Source: JALHSW01 sp963720675 (GTDB taxonomy: Bacteria > Actinomycetota > Acidimicrobiia > IMCC26256 > PALSA-555). Taken from it: 64,000 bases of DNA. The stretch is from contig CAVRGH010000004.1 in assembly GCA_963720675.1 (NCBI GenBank), forward strand, positions 1 to 64,000, in the 5' to 3' direction. The translations under genes were made by a program, and so were the position numbers. Each line of letters starts with the position of its first letter. Within the stretch, counting starts at the first letter, position 1. Shown here piece after piece: positions 54,337-62,628 of the stretch. The notes below the pieces were generated by a model. The model made no database searches, was not told the origin of the DNA, and saw only the letters and a list, made by a program, of their open reading frames with translations.

Positions 54337-55830
54337 ATGGAGCCCCAGATCGGCCATGCGTGTGGCGTCTTCGGCGTCTATGCCCCCGGGCAACCGGTGG
54401 CGAACCTCACGTACCTGGGCTTGTACGCGCTGCAGCACCGGGGGCAGGAGTCGGCCGGGATCTCGGTGAGCGACGGCGAGACCATCACGGTCGTCAAGGA
54501 CATGGGGCTCGTGACGCAGGTGTTCGACGAGCGTCGGCTCGCACCACTCACCGGACACCTCGCGATCGGTCACAACCGCTACTCCACGACCGGTTCGAGC
54601 ACGTGGCGGAACGCGCAGCCCGTGTACCGCTCGGTCGGCGGTGACGCCGGCTTCGCACTCGGTCACAACGGCAACCTCACCAACACCGTCGACCTCGCCG
54701 AGACGCTCGGCATGCTCCCGGGCCTCGCGGTCGCGCCGACCGAGGTCGACTCCACGACCGACTCCGCGCTCATCGCCGAGCTGGTCGCGAACGAGTACCC
54801 ACCGGAGCCACGCTCCGACGGTCGTGACCTCGAGGTCGCGCTCGAGCGCGTCCTGCCGCGGCTGGCCGGCGGGTTCTCCCTCGTGCTCATGGACGACGCG
54901 CGACTCATCGGCGTCCGCGACCGTCACGGGTTCTGGCCCCTCGTCCTGGGTCGGGTCGAAGGCGGCTGGGTGCTCGCGAGCGAGACGGCTGCGCTCGACA
55001 TCGTCGGCGCGCACTTCGTCCGCGAGGTCGAGCCCGGCGAGATGATCGTCCTCGATGCCACGGGCATGCGCACCCAGCGCTTCGCTGAGGCCGACCCGAA
55101 GCTCTGCCTCTTCGAGTTCGTGTACTTCGCCCGACCCGACACGTACCTCTTCGGTCGCAGCGTGCATGCGGCCCGACAGCGCATGGGGGAGGAGCTCGCG
55201 CGCCAGGCCCCGGTCGTCGATGCCGACATGGTGATGCCCGTGCCGGAGTCCGGCATTCCCGCCGCGCAGGGCTTCGCGCGGGAGGCCGGCATCCCCTACG
55301 GCGACGGACTCGTGAAGAACCGCTACGTGGGCCGCACGTTCATCCAACCGAACCAGCAGCTGCGGGCGGGTGGCGTGCGGTTGAAGCTCAACCCGCTCCC
55401 CGAGAACATCAGGGGAAAGCGCCTCGTGGTCGTCGACGACTCCATCGTGCGGGGCACGACGACCCGCCAGGTCATCGCGATGCTCCGTGAGGCCGGCGCG
55501 GCGGAGGTCCACTTCCGGGTGTCGTCGCCGCCGTACCGGTGGCCCTGCTACTACGGCATGGACACCGGCCGCCGCTCCGAGCTGCTCGCGGCCGACCTGT
55601 CGGTGGGCGAGATCGCGGACTTCCTGAAGGTGGATTCACTCGCATACCTCGACCTCGATCGCCTCGTGAGCGCCACCGGCGTCGCGAGCGGCTCGTTCTG
55701 CACCGCGTGCCTTTCCGGGCACTACCCCGTTCCGGTTCCCGAGCTGGTTGACTCGAAGTTCGCGCTCGAGGAGAGCGACTCGGGCCTCGCCGTCACCCCC
55801 GCGATGTCGGCCGACCCGGATCGCGCGTGA
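54337..55830 (+). CDS. purF: Amidophosphoribosyltransferase
   Basis: 497 residues from ATG 54337. The short propeptide MEPQIGHA precedes CGVFGVYAPG, so Cys9 becomes the N-terminal nucleophile after cleavage. IGHNRYSTTGSSTWRNAQPV and LGHNGNLTN belong to the glutaminase half. VVVDDSIVRGTTTRQV is the PRPP loop. Cys residues in LCLFEFVYFARPD, WPCYYGMD and FCTACLSG fit the 4Fe-4S cluster of the Bacillus-type enzyme. First committed step of purine synthesis. Confidence 0.97.
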   Translation: MEPQIGHACGVFGVYAPGQPVANLTYLGLYALQHRGQESAGISVSDGETITVVKDMGLVTQVFDERRLAPLTGHLAIGHNRYSTTGSSTWRNAQPVYRSVGGDAGFALGHNGNLTNTVDLAETLGMLPGLAVAPTEVDSTTDSALIAELVANEYPPEPRSDGRDLEVALERVLPRLAGGFSLVLMDDARLIGVRDRHGFWPLVLGRVEGGWVLASETAALDIVGAHFVREVEPGEMIVLDATGMRTQRFAEADPKLCLFEFVYFARPDTYLFGRSVHAARQRMGEELARQAPVVDADMVMPVPESGIPAAQGFAREAGIPYGDGLVKNRYVGRTFIQPNQQLRAGGVRLKLNPLPENIRGKRLVVVDDSIVRGTTTRQVIAMLREAGAAEVHFRVSSPPYRWPCYYGMDTGRRSELLAADLSVGEIADFLKVDSLAYLDLDRLVSATGVASGSFCTACLSGHYPVPVPELVDSKFALEESDSGLAVTPAMSADPDRA

Positions 55831-56966
55831 GCCGCAAGCGGGGCGGAGATCGGCGGAGGACCAGCGCGCAATCGGGCGGGGCGGGGGCCGAAGCGCGAGG
55901 TCCGGTCCGGACACCGACCGAGGGTTCGACTGCGGATCGGCTGACGTACGCCGGAGCCGGTGTCGACATCGCCGCCGGCGAGAAGGCCGTCGAGCTGATC
56001 AAGGCTCACGTCCGCTCGACGTTCCGTCCCGAGGTGGTCGGTGACCTCGGCGGCTTCGGCGGCCTCTTCTCGCTCGGGCGCCTCGACTACCGCGAGCCCC
56101 TCCTGGTCGCGTCGACCGACGGCGTCGGCACCAAGTCCGTGGTGGCGGGGGAGATGGGGCGCTTCGACACGATCGGCCTCGACGTCGTCGCGATGTGCGT
56201 CGACGACATCGCGACGTGTGGCGCCGAGCCGCTCTTCTTCCTCGACTACATCTCGGTGGGCAAGCTCGTTCCCGAGCACATCGACCAGATCGTGTCGGGT
56301 GTCGCCGGCGGCTGTCGTGAGGCCGGCTGTGCGCTGCTCGGCGGTGAGATGTCCGAGCACCCCGGCGTGATGGCGATCGGGGAGTTCGACCTGGTCGGCT
56401 TTGCCGTCGGGGTGGTCGAGCGCTCGGAGATCCTGCCGAACGGCGTCCAGGCGGGCGACGCCCTCATCGGACTCGCGAGCCCGGGCCTGCGGTCGAACGG
56501 CTACTCGCTCGCGCGGAACGCGTTCGACCGAGCGGGACGCACCCTCGACAGCCCCGCCTGGCGCGGTGCTCGCCACTCGCTCGGCGCCGAGCTCCTGCGC
56601 CCCAGCGTGATCTATGCCCCCGCGCTGTCCCAGCTCCGCCGGCACGTCGAGGTCCACGCGTTCGCGCACATCACGGGTGGCGGCATCCCCGGCAACCTCG
56701 TCCGGGCCCTGCCGCACGACTGCGACGCGATCGTGCAGCGGGGCCGGTGGGAGGAGCCGCGGATCTTCTCCGTGATCCAAGCCGCCGGTGACGTGACCGA
56801 CGAAGAGATGGAGAGCGTGTTCAATCTCGGGGTCGGCATGGTCGCGATCGTGCCGGCGGGCGACGCACATCGGGCGCTCGACGGGGTTCGTGCATCAGGA
56901 CACGAGGCATGGCAGATCGGCCAGGTCGTCGACGGACACGGGCGTGTGTTCGTCGAACGGTCGTGA
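55827..56966 (+). CDS. purM: AIR synthetase (phosphoribosylformylglycinamidine cyclo-ligase)
   Basis: 379 residues from GTG 55827, overlapping purF. The first ~38 residues are a basic, Gly/Arg-rich extension absent in typical PurM; the conserved part starts TYAGAGVDIAAGEKAVELIK. LVASTDGVGTKSVVAGEM, MCVDDIATCGAEPLFFLDYISVGKL, LLGGEMSEHPG, GLRSNGYSLARN and AHITGGGIPGNLVRALP are intact. A start further in would need a codon after residue 30, but none has a good ribosome site. Confidence 0.96.
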   Translation: MSRKRGGDRRRTSAQSGGAGAEARGPVRTPTEGSTADRLTYAGAGVDIAAGEKAVELIKAHVRSTFRPEVVGDLGGFGGLFSLGRLDYREPLLVASTDGVGTKSVVAGEMGRFDTIGLDVVAMCVDDIATCGAEPLFFLDYISVGKLVPEHIDQIVSGVAGGCREAGCALLGGEMSEHPGVMAIGEFDLVGFAVGVVERSEILPNGVQAGDALIGLASPGLRSNGYSLARNAFDRAGRTLDSPAWRGARHSLGAELLRPSVIYAPALSQLRRHVEVHAFAHITGGGIPGNLVRALPHDCDAIVQRGRWEEPRIFSVIQAAGDVTDEEMESVFNLGVGMVAIVPAGDAHRALDGVRASGHEAWQIGQVVDGHGRVFVERS

Positions 56967-57214
56967 GCTCGTCGGGTTCGGGCCCGCCCGGTCGCCCGGG
57001 TGATGAGCCACATGATCCGGCGGATCAGGACGACGACGAGCTCCTGACCCCTGCCGAGGTCGCGAAGATGTTCCGAGTCGACCCGAAGACGGTGACGCGC
57101 TGGAACCAGGCAGGGAAGCTCTCTGCGATCAGGACGTTGGGCGGCCACCGCCGGTTCCGTGCCCGCGAGGTGCGCCGCCTCCTGGGTGAGGAACCACCGA
57201 GCGGCCCGTCGTGA
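56963..57214 (+). CDS. bldC: BldC-family MerR-like DNA-binding protein
   Basis: 83 residues from a GTG overlapping the purM stop. LLTPAEVAKMFRVDPKTVTRWNQAGKLSAIRTLGGHRRFRAREVRRLL is nearly the textbook BldC sequence: a single winged HTH without an effector domain. In Streptomyces BldC binds DNA as head-to-tail oligomers to delay development; in other actinobacteria its role is less known. Its neighbourhood beside purM is widely kept. Confidence 0.95.
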   Translation: MSSSGSGPPGRPGDEPHDPADQDDDELLTPAEVAKMFRVDPKTVTRWNQAGKLSAIRTLGGHRRFRAREVRRLLGEEPPSGPS

Positions 57215-57256
57215 GCGGGCCCTCGCTCACGACCAGGTGCTTCGTGTCCGGCTGCT

Positions 57257-57332
57257 TGGTGGCCGGGACCGGCGTCGATCCGGTGACCTCGCGCTTTTCA
57301 GGCGCGCGCTCTGCCAACTGAGCTACCCGGCC
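57257..57332 (-). tRNA. tRNA-Phe (GAA)
   Basis: Acceptor GGCCGGG/CCCGGCC, D-arm GCTC..GAGC, anticodon stem CGCGC/GCGCG with loop CTGAAAA (anticodon GAA), T-stem ACCGG/CCGGT with loop ATCGACG, discriminator A and encoded CCA. Confidence 0.93.
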
Positions 57333-57364
57333 GGGTGTGGGCGACGACCAGGTCGTCGCCCGAG

Positions 57365-57439
57365 CGGTCCTGACGGGATTTGAACCCGCGGCCTCCGCCT
57401 TGACAGGGCGGCGTGCACTCCAAACTGCACCACAGGACC
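57365..57439 (-). tRNA. tRNA-Asp (GTC)
   Basis: Acceptor GGTCCTG/CAGGACC, D-arm GTGC..GTGC, anticodon stem CCGCC/GGCGG with loop CTGTCAA (anticodon GTC), T-loop TTCAAAT, discriminator G. CCA is not encoded. It lies 33 bp upstream of tRNA-Phe on the same strand. Confidence 0.92.
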
Positions 57440-57442
57440 TCA

Positions 57443-57517
57443 TGCATCGGCTTGCGCCGATGATTTGTGCATCGGCTTGCGCCGATGATTTGTGCATCGG
57501 CTTGCGCCGATGATCTG
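57443..57517. repeat. Three tandem 25-bp hairpin repeats between tRNA-Asp and tRNA-Glu
   Basis: Three head-to-tail copies (57443, 57468, 57493); the first two are identical and the third differs by one base near its end. Each holds the perfect hairpin CATCGGC-TTGC-GCCGATG. No unique spacers, so not a CRISPR. Possibly processing or termination signals between tRNAs. Confidence 0.8.
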
Positions 57518-57539
57518 AGCAGCGACTCGCGTCGCCGGG

Positions 57540-57612
57540 TGCCCCCAGGGGAATTCGAATCCCCGTTACCGCCTTGAAAGGGCGGCGTCCTGGGCCACTG
57601 GACGATGGGGGC
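57540..57612 (-). tRNA. tRNA-Glu (TTC)
   Basis: Acceptor GCCCCCA/TGGGGGC, D-arm GTCC..GGAC, anticodon stem CCGCC/GGCGG with loop CTTTCAA (anticodon TTC), T-loop TTCGAAT, discriminator A. CCA is not encoded. First of the Glu-Asp-Phe group on this strand. Confidence 0.92.
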
Positions 57613-57850
57613 TGGTCGTTCCCCCTTGCGGGAGCGTCTCATCGTAGCAAGGCGTCCTCCCGCCCGACCGGCCCGGGTCGGTGCTCGTCGTTGGGCTGCT
57701 CGGCGCCACGTTGGGCATCACGGCGACGGGCCATCGCCGACCATCCGGCGCAGCCAGGACACCTACGGCAAGGCACTGCTGAAGTTCGGTGACGACATCC
57801 AACAGCCGGATCTGAACGCCACGGAGATCCCGCTGGGTCGTGCGCGCGGG

Positions 57851-58606
57851 TCAGCGACTCGCGTGCACCACGGCCCGGCCGTGCCGGTAGGCGTGGCGCT
57901 TCCGGCCCGCGCGCAGACGTGAGCCCACTGCGTTACGGACCCGCTGCCGGCGGGGCGTCACGTGCACGACCTCGCACCGCGTGAAGCCCACCGCCTCCAG
58001 CATGCCCACGAGGGCGGGGAGGTTCGGTCCCCACCAGTTCGTGTCGTCCCCGTAGAGCTCACCGGACGGATAGAAGGCCGCGGCCGAGCGGCGAGTGGTC
58101 AGCAGATCCACGTGCGTCTCGAGCACCAGGCTCGAGCCCGTGACGCTCGCGGCGTGTTCGAGCGCGAGCAGCGGGTCGCGCACGTGATACAGGACGCCGA
58201 GGAACAGGACCACGTCGTAGGTGCCGCCGGCCGTCTCGGGGGACAGGTCGAGGACGTCGAGCTGGAGCGTCTCGACGGAGGATCCGAGTGTTCCACGCGC
58301 GAGGTCGAAGCCGCGTCGCCCGGTGCCGAGCCGCGTCCACGCGAACTCGTCGCACGCGACGACCCGTTCGGCACCTCGACGCTCACACGCGAAGGAGTAG
58401 AAGCCGTCCCATGCACCGATGTCGAGCACGGTCTTCCCGGCGAGAGATTCCGGGAGGTGGAGCAGCGGCAGGCGCGCCGGCGTCTCGTCGCGTCCCGGCG
58501 TGACCACGCCGTTCCCCAGGTCGATCGTGTGCCACCACGCGATGTCCGCGACCTGCTCGCGCAGTACCTCGAGATCTGTCTCGGGGCCGGTCAATTGGAC
58601 TGGCAC
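57851..58606 (-). CDS. Class I SAM-dependent methyltransferase, CmoB/DUF1698-like
   Basis: 251 residues from GTG 58606 (a TTG four codons later is also possible). WWHTIDLGNGVVTPGRDET, KTVLDIGAWDGFYSFACERRGAERVVACDEFAWT (SAM motif I), YDVVLFLGVLYHVRDPLLALEHAASVTGSSLVLETHVDLL and WWGPNLPALVGMLEAVGF match the tRNA-mo5U-methyltransferase-like fold. Actinobacterial members often act on sugars or small metabolites rather than tRNA, so the substrate stays open. It overlaps the upstream lipoprotein gene by 16 bp. Confidence 0.85.
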   Translation of the reverse strand: MPVQLTGPETDLEVLREQVADIAWWHTIDLGNGVVTPGRDETPARLPLLHLPESLAGKTVLDIGAWDGFYSFACERRGAERVVACDEFAWTRLGTGRRGFDLARGTLGSSVETLQLDVLDLSPETAGGTYDVVLFLGVLYHVRDPLLALEHAASVTGSSLVLETHVDLLTTRRSAAAFYPSGELYGDDTNWWGPNLPALVGMLEAVGFTRCEVVHVTPRRQRVRNAVGSRLRAGRKRHAYRHGRAVVHASR

Positions 58607-59275
58607 GCCTTCGCGTAGATCGCAGCCGGGACGCTGCCGTTGTCGCAGTAGACGCCCTGGTCGACCTCCTGCCACGCGGTTCCGTTCCAGCGGAGCAGCA
58701 CGGTGACCGGCGCACCGGAAGGCGCCGCGGCGCTCGTGACCGTGGGTTGGGCCACCGCCCAGGTGATGGCGCAGTTGAACTGGTTCAGCTTCACGAGCGT
58801 CTCGCCCGCGAGGAGGCTCGCGGTGACCACCGGTCGGATCGCCGCCTCGGTGCACGGTGGTGTGTTCGCGGCCGGCGTGGAGGGCTTGGCCGGCGCCGGT
58901 GGCGGTGGGCCGACCGGGCAGCGCGGGGTGCCCGTGGCCGCGGCGCTGCTCGAGCGCGGCGCGCGTGTTGGGGCCGACGACGCCGTCGACCGTGATGCCG
59001 GCCGCCGCCTGGAAGCGCCGGATTGCCCCGAGCGTGTCGGAACCGAGCTCACCGTCGAGGGGACCGGCCTCGCACCCGAGCGTGTTGAGCTCACGCTGGA
59101 CGTCGAGGACGTCGTTGCCGTCTGCACCGGCGGATCCCCCGGCCGCCGCCTGCTGCGCGTTCGTCGTGGAGGTAGCACCGGTGCTGACGGAGTCGTCGTT
59201 GCCGCCGCACGCGGCGCCCACGAGCGCGAACGCGAGCACCGTGGTGACGACCCAACTGATCCGAAGGTGGCGCAT
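58591..59275 (-). CDS. Lipoprotein with peptidoglycan-binding domain (frameshifted)
   Basis: ATG 59275 opens MRHLRISWVVTTVLAFALVGAACGG, with a lipobox (VGAAC). VLDVQRELNTLGCEAGPLDGELGSDTLGAIRRFQAAAGITVDGVVGPNTRAALEQ is a PG_binding_1 domain at about residues 52-110. A frame change at about 58930-58960 leads to a C-terminal part with ETLVKLNQFNCAITWAVAQP, VTVLLRWNGTAWQEVDQG and YAKACQSN. It is probably a cell-wall-attached lipoprotein; the role of the C-terminal domain is unknown. Confidence 0.75.
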
Positions 59276-59327
59276 TCGGTGATCCTCTCCCTGACGTGTC
59301 GGCGTCGGACACTACCGTCGTGGAGTC

Positions 59328-59400
59328 GGGTCGCTAGCTCAACCGGCAGAGCAACGGGCTTTTAACCCGGAGGTTCAGGGTTCGATCCCCTGGCGGCCCA
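59328..59400 (+). tRNA. tRNA-Lys (TTT)
   Basis: Acceptor GGGTCGC/GCGGCCC (one T-G pair), D-arm GCTC..GAGC, anticodon loop CTTTTAA (anticodon TTT), T-loop TTCGATC, discriminator A. CCA is not encoded. Confidence 0.93.
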
Positions 59401-59405
59401 CTCGG

Positions 59406-60530
59406 TCAGGCGAGCGCGGCGTCGAGCGGCGTGAGCGGACGGCCCAGCGCATCGGCGACCGCGGCGTTCGTGATCGCACCGCCGACCGTGTTGACCCCCA
59501 TCGCGAGCTCCGGATCGTCGTGCGCCGCGGCCGCGACGCCCTTGGTCGCGAGCTCCCGCGCGTACGGCAGGATCGCGTTGGTGAGGGCGTAGGTCGACGT
59601 GTGCGGCACCGCGCCGGGGATGTTCCCGACCGCGTAGTGCAGGACACCGTGCAGCTCGTACACCGGGTCGGCGTGCGTCGTCTCACGGATGCCCTCGATG
59701 CAGCCGCCCTGGTCGACCGCGCAATCGACGATCACGGCGCCGGGCTTCATCCCCCGCACCATCGCCTCGGTCACGACGACCGGCGCGCGGCCACCGGGCA
59801 CGAGCACCGCGCCGATCACGAGATCTGCGTCGGCGCACGCTCGCTCGACGGCGCCGACGTTGCTCGCGAGCGTGACGATGCGGCCCTGGTGGATCTGGTC
59901 GACCCAGCGCAGCCGATCGAGGTTCTTGTCGAGGAGGAGGACCTCGGCCTCCATGCCCTGCGCGATCCACGCGGCGTTCCACCCGACGTTCCCGGCGCCG
60001 AGCACGACGACACGAGCCGGCCGGACGCCCGGGACCCCACCGAGCAGCACGCCCCGGCCGCCGTGCTCGCGCTCGAGGAAGTGCGCGCCGACCTGGGTCG
60101 CCATCCGGCCCGCGACCTCGCTCATGGGCGCGAGCAACGGGAGCGCGCCGGACTCGAGCTGCACCGTCTCGTACGCGACGCCGGTCACACCCCGCTCGAG
60201 CAGCGCATCGGCGACCGCGGGGTACGCGGCAAGGTGCAGATAGGTGAAGAGGACGAGGCCGTCGCGCATGCGAGCGAACTCCTCCTCCTTGGGCTCCTTG
60301 ACCTTCATCACGATGTCGGCGCGGCCCCAGACGTCGTCGGCGCCGTCGATGACCTCGGCGCCCGCGCGGCGGTAATCGGCGTCCGAGATCGACGAGTCGA
60401 CGCCGGCACCCGCCTCGATGAGGACCGGCGCGCCGGCAGCGACCAGCTCGTGCACACCGTCGGGCGTGATCGCGACGCGGTGCTCGCCCTCCTTGACCTC
60501 GCGGGGGATGCCGACGGTGAGCGCACTCAT
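59406..60530 (-). CDS. ald: Alanine dehydrogenase
   Basis: 374 residues. LTVGIPREVKEGEHRVAITPDGVHELVAAGAPVLIEAGAG, KVKEPKEEEF, LFTYLHLAA, the NAD-binding VVVLGAGNVGWNAAWIAQGMEAEVLLLDKN, and VIVDCAVDQGGCIEGIRETTHADPVYELHGVLHYAVGNIPGAVPHTST are the family marks. It interconverts alanine and pyruvate plus ammonia. Its ATG overlaps the aminotransferase stop (60530), so the two are co-translated and may pass alanine between them. Confidence 0.96.
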   Translation of the reverse strand: MSALTVGIPREVKEGEHRVAITPDGVHELVAAGAPVLIEAGAGVDSSISDADYRRAGAEVIDGADDVWGRADIVMKVKEPKEEEFARMRDGLVLFTYLHLAAYPAVADALLERGVTGVAYETVQLESGALPLLAPMSEVAGRMATQVGAHFLEREHGGRGVLLGGVPGVRPARVVVLGAGNVGWNAAWIAQGMEAEVLLLDKNLDRLRWVDQIHQGRIVTLASNVGAVERACADADLVIGAVLVPGGRAPVVVTEAMVRGMKPGAVIVDCAVDQGGCIEGIRETTHADPVYELHGVLHYAVGNIPGAVPHTSTYALTNAILPYARELATKGVAAAAHDDPELAMGVNTVGGAITNAAVADALGRPLTPLDAALA

Positions 60531-62038
60531 CAGCTCGCCCCGTCGGTCGTCGACGCACTCGGCCGCACCGTGCCGACCCCGCGCCGGGCGCCCTCCGGCG
60601 GAGCAGCCAGGTGCGCACCGGCGTGACCGAAGCGCTCCGACGCCTCGGAGAGCGCGGTGCGGAGCGTGGACTCGATGCGGTCGAGCTCGGCGTCACCGGC
60701 GATGAGCGGCGGTGACAGCTGCACCACCGGGTCGCCCCGGTCGTCGGCGCGACAGATCAGCCCGAGGTCGTAGAGCCGCGGGGACAGGAAGCCGCGGAGC
60801 AGGTCCTCGGACTCTGCGCTCGTGAACGACTCACCCGTCTGCTGGTCGCGCACCAGCTCGACGGCGAGGAAGTACCCGGCGCCGCGCACGTCGCCGACGA
60901 TCGGGATGTCGCGCAGTCCCTCGATGCGCTCTCGGAACCCCGCCTCGTTGCGCCGGACGTGGTCGAGGATGCCCTCGGACTCCATGGCGTCGAGGTTCGC
61001 GAGCCCCACCGCACAGCTGACCGGGTGCCCGCCGAAGGTGATCCCGTGCAGGAACGACGCGTTGCCTGCCAGGAACGGTTCGGCCAGGTGGTCGCGGCAG
61101 ATCACGGCGCCGAGCGGGGAGTACCCGCTGGTGAGGCCCTTCGCGCACGTGATCATGTCGGGGAGGTAGTCGTAGCGCTCCGCGCCGAACCACTCGCCGA
61201 GTCGACCGAACGCGCAGATCACCTCGTCGGACACGAGCAGCACGCCGTACCTGTCGCAGATCTCACGTACGCGCTGGAAGTACCCCTCGGGCGGGACGAA
61301 GCAGCCGCCGGCGTTCTGCACCGGCTCGAGGTAGACCGCAGCGACCGTCTCGGGCCCTTCCCAGAGGATCGCCTCCTCGATGGCGTCCGTGACTGCGAGC
61401 ATGAACGCCTTCTCGTCGTGCTCGAGCGGGTGGCGGTAGCGGTTCGTGTTCACCACGTGGCTCGCGCCGGGGGTGAGCGGCTCGAACGGGGTCTTGAGAC
61501 CGGGGAGCCCGGTGATCGCCAGCGCCCCCAGGGTCGTGCCGTGGTACGCGATCTGGCGGGCGATGACCTTGTACCGCTGACCCTCGCCGCGTGCGCGGTG
61601 GTACTGGCGCGCGAGCTTCCATGCCGACTCGACCGCCTCCGAGCCGCCGGTGGTGAAGAAGACGCGGTTGAGGTCGCCGGGCGCGAGCTCCGCGAGCTTC
61701 GCGGCGAGCTCGATCGCCGGCGGGTGCGCGTACGTCCAGATCGGGAAGTACTCGAGGGTCTCGGCCTGTCGCGCCGCGGCGGCGGCGAGGTCGGCGCGCC
61801 CGTGACCGAGCTGCACGGTGAAGAGCCCGGACAGGCCGTCGAGGTACTCCTTGCCGTGCGCGTCCCACACCGTGCAGCCCTGGCCGCGCACGATGATCGG
61901 CACGGCCTTCGCGTCGTACGACGCCAGTCGGCTGAAGTGCATCCACAGGTGCCGTTGCGCGAGCTGCTCGAGCTCTTCGGTGGTGTGGCCGTGCGCGGTC
62001 CCGCTCGACGGACCCTTCGAAGGAGTGGGTGCGGTCAT
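60530..62038 (-). CDS. Class III (omega) aminotransferase
   Basis: 502 residues. LWMHFSRLASYDAKAVPIIVRGQGCTVWDAHGKEYLDGLSGLFTVQLGHG, FFTTGGSEAVESAWKLARQYH, YHGTTLGALAITG, AVYLEPVQNAGGCFVPPEGYF, LVSDEVICAFGRLGEWFGAERYDYLPDMITCAKGLTSGYSPLGAVI with the PLP Lys, and HGITFGGHPVSCAVGLANL. This pattern fits pyruvate-dependent amine transaminases (taurine, putrescine or beta-alanine type). Coupling to ald, which regenerates pyruvate from alanine, supports pyruvate as acceptor. The amine donor is unknown. Confidence 0.93.
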   Translation of the reverse strand: MTAPTPSKGPSSGTAHGHTTEELEQLAQRHLWMHFSRLASYDAKAVPIIVRGQGCTVWDAHGKEYLDGLSGLFTVQLGHGRADLAAAAARQAETLEYFPIWTYAHPPAIELAAKLAELAPGDLNRVFFTTGGSEAVESAWKLARQYHRARGEGQRYKVIARQIAYHGTTLGALAITGLPGLKTPFEPLTPGASHVVNTNRYRHPLEHDEKAFMLAVTDAIEEAILWEGPETVAAVYLEPVQNAGGCFVPPEGYFQRVREICDRYGVLLVSDEVICAFGRLGEWFGAERYDYLPDMITCAKGLTSGYSPLGAVICRDHLAEPFLAGNASFLHGITFGGHPVSCAVGLANLDAMESEGILDHVRRNEAGFRERIEGLRDIPIVGDVRGAGYFLAVELVRDQQTGESFTSAESEDLLRGFLSPRLYDLGLICRADDRGDPVVQLSPPLIAGDAELDRIESTLRTALSEASERFGHAGAHLAAPPEGARRGVGTVRPSASTTDGAS

Positions 62039-62508
62039 CGTGTTCCCCAGGCGTAGGTCTGCTTGTAGAGACGGAGGTAGGTGAAGCTCTCGGTGCTGCG
62101 CACTCCCGGAATCGCACGGATCTTGTCGTTCAACAGCCGCAAGAGGTGGTCGTCGTCCTCGCAGACGACCTCGAGGAGCACGTCGAAGGAACCGCTCACG
62201 AGGACCACGTAGTCGATCTCGGGGATCGCGGCGATGGCGTCGGCGACCGCGCGGGTGTCACCCTCCACGTTGAGGCCGATCATCGCGATGCGGCGGAAGC
62301 CGACCGTCATCGGGTCGGTGACGGCGACGATCTGGGTGACGCCGGACTCGATGAGGCGCTGGACGCGTTGCCGCACCGCGGCTTCGGACAACCCGACGTG
62401 CTCGGCGAGCTTGGTGTAGGGCATCCGCCCGTCGCGCTGGAGCGCCTCGATGAGCGCTTTGTCGGTGTCGTCGATCGCCACCGTGACCTCGGTCGGTGCC
62501 TTCGCCAT
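62035..62508 (-). CDS. Lrp/AsnC-family regulator
   Basis: 157 residues from ATG 62508. IDDTDKALIEALQRDGRMPYTKLAEHVGLSEAAVRQRVQRLIESGVTQIVAVTDPMTVGF is the HTH. LVSGSFDVLLEVVCEDDDHLLRLLNDKIRAIPGVRSTESFTYLRLYKQTY is the RAM effector domain. Its stop overlaps the aminotransferase start, so it probably controls its own operon (aminotransferase and ald) in response to an amino acid or amine. Confidence 0.94.
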   Translation of the reverse strand: MAKAPTEVTVAIDDTDKALIEALQRDGRMPYTKLAEHVGLSEAAVRQRVQRLIESGVTQIVAVTDPMTVGFRRIAMIGLNVEGDTRAVADAIAAIPEIDYVVLVSGSFDVLLEVVCEDDDHLLRLLNDKIRAIPGVRSTESFTYLRLYKQTYAWGTR

Positions 62509-62628
62509 GCCGCGACGATGACATGCTGCAGACGGTGCGCGCAAGGGAATCCGTCGTCCGAGGGTATCCAGATGACGGAATCCGATGATCAGGTCGCTTC
62601 TGACCACGGATCGCGAGCCCAGTTCGCC

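Noticed and set aside
57443..57517. CRISPR array
   Set aside because: The copies are contiguous with no spacers and only three units.
57605..57922. Plus-strand ORF between tRNA-Glu and the methyltransferase end
   Set aside because: No ribosome site, overlaps the tRNA and the antisense methyltransferase 3' end, low-complexity Arg-rich content.
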